Positions 62,017 to 64,000 of a stretch of DNA of 64,000 nt are shown piece after piece. The DNA is from Actinomycetospora soli (GTDB lineage Bacteria; Actinomycetota; Actinomycetes; Mycobacteriales; Pseudonocardiaceae), in the NCBI RefSeq assembly GCF_021026295.1, contig NZ_JAJNDA010000023.1:1-64000 (forward strand). The letters run 5' to 3'. The notes below the pieces were generated by a model, which was given only the letters and a program-made list of their open reading frames with translations, ran no database searches and was not told the DNA's origin. Each line of letters begins with the position of its first letter. Position 1 is the first letter of the stretch. The position numbers were made by a program, and so were the translations under genes.

Positions 62017-64000
62017 TCAGCGCGTGACCGGCAGCGGGGTCGTCTCGGCGTCGACCGGGCTCGGCGTGCGCACCGGCTGCGGCGGGTCGACGGTGAGCTC
62101 CACCGCCGGCGCGTGCGCCCCGGACCCGACCGTCACCTGCTCGGAGACCGGCGCGAAGCCGCTCGCCGTCAGCAGGTAGCGGCCCTCGGCGAGGTCCTCC
62201 ACGGCGAACCGCCCGGCGGTGTCGGTGACCGTCGACGCGACGACCCGGCCGTCGGCGCCCATGAGCACCACGAGGGACTCGGGGACCACCGCGCCGGAGG
62301 TCGAGCGGACCTGCCCGCGCACCGCGTGCCGGGCGACCGGCACCCGGACGTCGTGGCGAGTGCTGCGCCGCCCGGCGGGCGTGGCCTCGGCGACGTCGAG
62401 GCGCTCGGCGACCGGCTCCCGCCCGGGGGCGAGGACGGCGACGGTGTAGCTGCCGGGCTCGAGCTCCGGGCACTCCCACGAGCCGTCGGCGCCGGTGCGG
62501 CGGACGGCGCGCACGCCGCCGCTCGCGTCGGTGACCGTGACGGTCGCGCCCACCACCGGGGTGTCGGCGGTGTCGCGGACCGACCCGCCGACCGGGGTGG
62601 CGCGGCGCAGCGCCAGCGGCCGGTGCACCGGCACCCCGTCCAGCGAGACCAGCTCGGCGTGCGGCTTGAACGTGCTCGGGTTCGCGACCACGACGTAGTT
62701 GCCGGGCAGCGGGGCGTGCAGTCGGTACGAGCCGTCGGCGGCCGAGAAGGTCCGGTCGACGACGGTGCCGTCGAGGGCGTGCAGGGCCATCGGCACCCCG
62801 GCGACGTCGTCGGCGAAACGCACCGACTCCTCGTCCGGGAGAACACCGTCGGAGAGCCGCCCGAGGACCACCGAGTCGCCCCCGCGCGTCGGCGCCTCGT
62901 GGCGTCCGTGCGGGCGCGGCACCGGCGAGGGCCGCAGCACCCGCTCGCCGCCGGCGGCGCCGGCCGCCCCGACGGCCGGGGCGGAGGCGGGGACGTCGAG
63001 CGCGCCGCGGGCGGGGCCGTCGACCTCGGCGGCCGAGTCGACGCTGCCCGGGCCTGCGCCCTGACCGGCCTGCTCGGCCTGGCGGGCCTGGATGCCCGAC
63101 GTCGTGCGCAGCGGGACCTCCTTGAGGAACCAGATCAGGACGAAGCCGACGGCGATGACGCAGGCGGCGACGAGGAAGACCAGGTCCATCGAGGCGGCGA
63201 AGCCCTCGAAGAACGGCCGCGCGAGGCGCGGGTCCATCTGCTGCAGGATCGACGAGTCCTGGGTGACCTGCGCGGCTCCCGACGCCGGGTCCAGACCCGC
63301 GGCGTTGACCGGGTTCGCCGTGACGGCCGGGTCGGCCAGGGCCGCCCGGTAGTCCGGCGAGGACGCCGCGCCGCGGAAGGCCGAGGTGATGTTCCCGCCG
63401 AGCGTGGAGAACAGGATCGACAGGAAGACCGAGACGCCGAGCGTGCCGCCCATCTGCCGGAAGAACGTGGCCGACGCGGTCGCGACGCCCATGTCGCTCG
63501 CCGGGACCGCGTTCTGCACCGCGAGCACCAGGGTCTGCATGCAGTTCCCGAGCCCGAGGCCGAAGACGACCATGAGGACGGCGACCTGCCAGTACGGGGT
63601 GTCCGCGTGGAGCAGGAAGTGGAACAGGAACATGCCGAGGGTCATCAGCCCGAGGCCGATCACCGGGAACACCTTGTAGCGCCCGGTGCGGCTGGTCAGC
63701 TGACCGGAGATGATCGAGGCCACCATGATGCCGCCGACCAGCGGGATCATCTCGAGTCCCGCCTGCGTGGGGCTCGAGCCGCCGACGATCTGCAGGTACT
63801 GCGGGACGATCGCGATGCCGCCGAACATGCCGATGCCGGTGATGACGGCGATGACCGTGGTCAGGCTGAACACGCCGTTGCGGAACAGGCGCAGCGGCAG
63901 CAGCGCGTCGTCGCCGTAGGCCCGTTCGGACAGGACGAAGGCGATGATCCCGACGACGCCGACGACGTAGCAGACGATCGCCCACGTGGAGTCCCAGCCC
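62017..64000 (-). CDS. MFS (DHA2/EmrB-like) exporter with C-terminal carboxypeptidase-regulatory-like repeats (5' cut by window)
   Basis: 660 residues visible; the N-terminus lies beyond the window. The membrane part contains about eight visible helices typical of the second half of a 14-helix DHA2 drug exporter (YVVGVVGIIAFVLSERAYG, TAVIAVITGIGMFGG-like helices, AACVIAVGFVLIWFL). After a ~100-residue Ala/Gly/Pro linker follow three beta-sandwich repeats: GVPMALHALDGTVVDR with SYRLHAPLPGNYVVVANP; VVGATVTVTDASGG with PELEPGSYTVAVLAPG; ESLVVLMGADGRVV with AEGRYLLTASGFAPVSEQ. These are carboxypeptidase-D-regulatory/prealbumin-like domains. Fusion to a drug exporter is unusual. Confidence 0.85.
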   Translation of the reverse strand, partial: GWDSTWAIVCYVVGVVGIIAFVLSERAYGDDALLPLRLFRNGVFSLTTVIAVITGIGMFGGIAIVPQYLQIVGGSSPTQAGLEMIPLVGGIMVASIISGQLTSRTGRYKVFPVIGLGLMTLGMFLFHFLLHADTPYWQVAVLMVVFGLGLGNCMQTLVLAVQNAVPASDMGVATASATFFRQMGGTLGVSVFLSILFSTLGGNITSAFRGAASSPDYRAALADPAVTANPVNAAGLDPASGAAQVTQDSSILQQMDPRLARPFFEGFAASMDLVFLVAACVIAVGFVLIWFLKEVPLRTTSGIQARQAEQAGQGAGPGSVDSAAEVDGPARGALDVPASAPAVGAAGAAGGERVLRPSPVPRPHGRHEAPTRGGDSVVLGRLSDGVLPDEESVRFADDVAGVPMALHALDGTVVDRTFSAADGSYRLHAPLPGNYVVVANPSTFKPHAELVSLDGVPVHRPLALRRATPVGGSVRDTADTPVVGATVTVTDASGGVRAVRRTGADGSWECPELEPGSYTVAVLAPGREPVAERLDVAEATPAGRRSTRHDVRVPVARHAVRGQVRSTSGAVVPESLVVLMGADGRVVASTVTDTAGRFAVEDLAEGRYLLTASGFAPVSEQVTVGSGAHAPAVELTVDPPQPVRTPSPVDAETTPLPVTR

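Overview
This is high-GC actinobacterial chromosome. Lsr2, CarD, a mycothiol-type DinB/maleylpyruvate-isomerase protein, a PPE/EspG-like ESX pair, MhuD and many GTG starts point to Pseudonocardiales (Pseudonocardia or Actinomycetospora type); the genus is an inference. From memory, the backbone follows the Mycobacterium tuberculosis order Rv3579c-Rv3628: rlmB-cysS-ispF-ispD-carD / lpqE-radA / mutY / mhuD / clpC / lsr2 / coaX-panD-panC-DUF2520 / folK-folB-folP-folE-ftsH / hpt-tilS-metalloprotease-dacB / ppa. No rRNA, tRNA, CRISPR array or intact insertion sequence was recognised.

Layout. 1-716: tail of an unknown gene, then an intergenic tandem array of three ~67-bp imperfect palindromes. 717-1604: haloacetate-dehalogenase-like hydrolase. 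1612-7876: minus-strand operon carD-ispD-ispF-PPE-EspG-cysS-rlmB, with an ESX substrate/chaperone pair lodged between isoprenoid and tRNA-charging genes. 8139-13152: LpqE-like lipoprotein, radA, a convergent membrane protein, mutY, mhuD and a sirtuin; disA, expected after radA, is not there. 13202-25056: accessory block with an AlkZ-like protein, YihY protein, WYL regulator, DedA-like protein, LEH-like protein, clpC, mycothiol-type enzyme, ArsR-like regulator, M23 lipoprotein, Crp/Fnr regulator and amidotransferase. 25085-32377: lsr2 and an acetaldehyde/alcohol-type locus (ALDH, DUF779, GAF regulator) with an isochorismatase, MFS and GlxA/AraC pair. 32537-45272: pantothenate/CoA operon, folate operon, ftsH and a HerA-like ATPase. 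45572-51430: stand-alone Clp N-domain protein and a MacAB-like efflux operon with a glycosyltransferase. 51524-56339: hpt, tilS, zinc protease, dacB, ppa. 56410-64000: small accessory genes, a GAF histidine kinase/LuxR pair, a decayed acyl-CoA ligase, and an MFS exporter with a C-terminal beta-sandwich extension cut by the window end.

The less ordinary content is non-coding. (i) A dispersed 15-mer, TTCCCGACGRCGGGT, occurs exactly ten times on both strands in genes and spacers, once as an inverted pair inside coaX. (ii) A second palindrome family (arms GTCAGCSGTG/CACCGCTGAC) occurs four times between genes. (iii) Promoters of radA, clpC and ftsH share a TGTCGG box, exactly 8 bases and a TANNNT -10, the layout of the mycobacterial RecA-NDp/PafBC promoter, suggesting one DNA-damage or proteostasis regulon. 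(iv) A TGACA-N5-TGTCA operator lies before both a YihY gene and the WYL regulator next to it.
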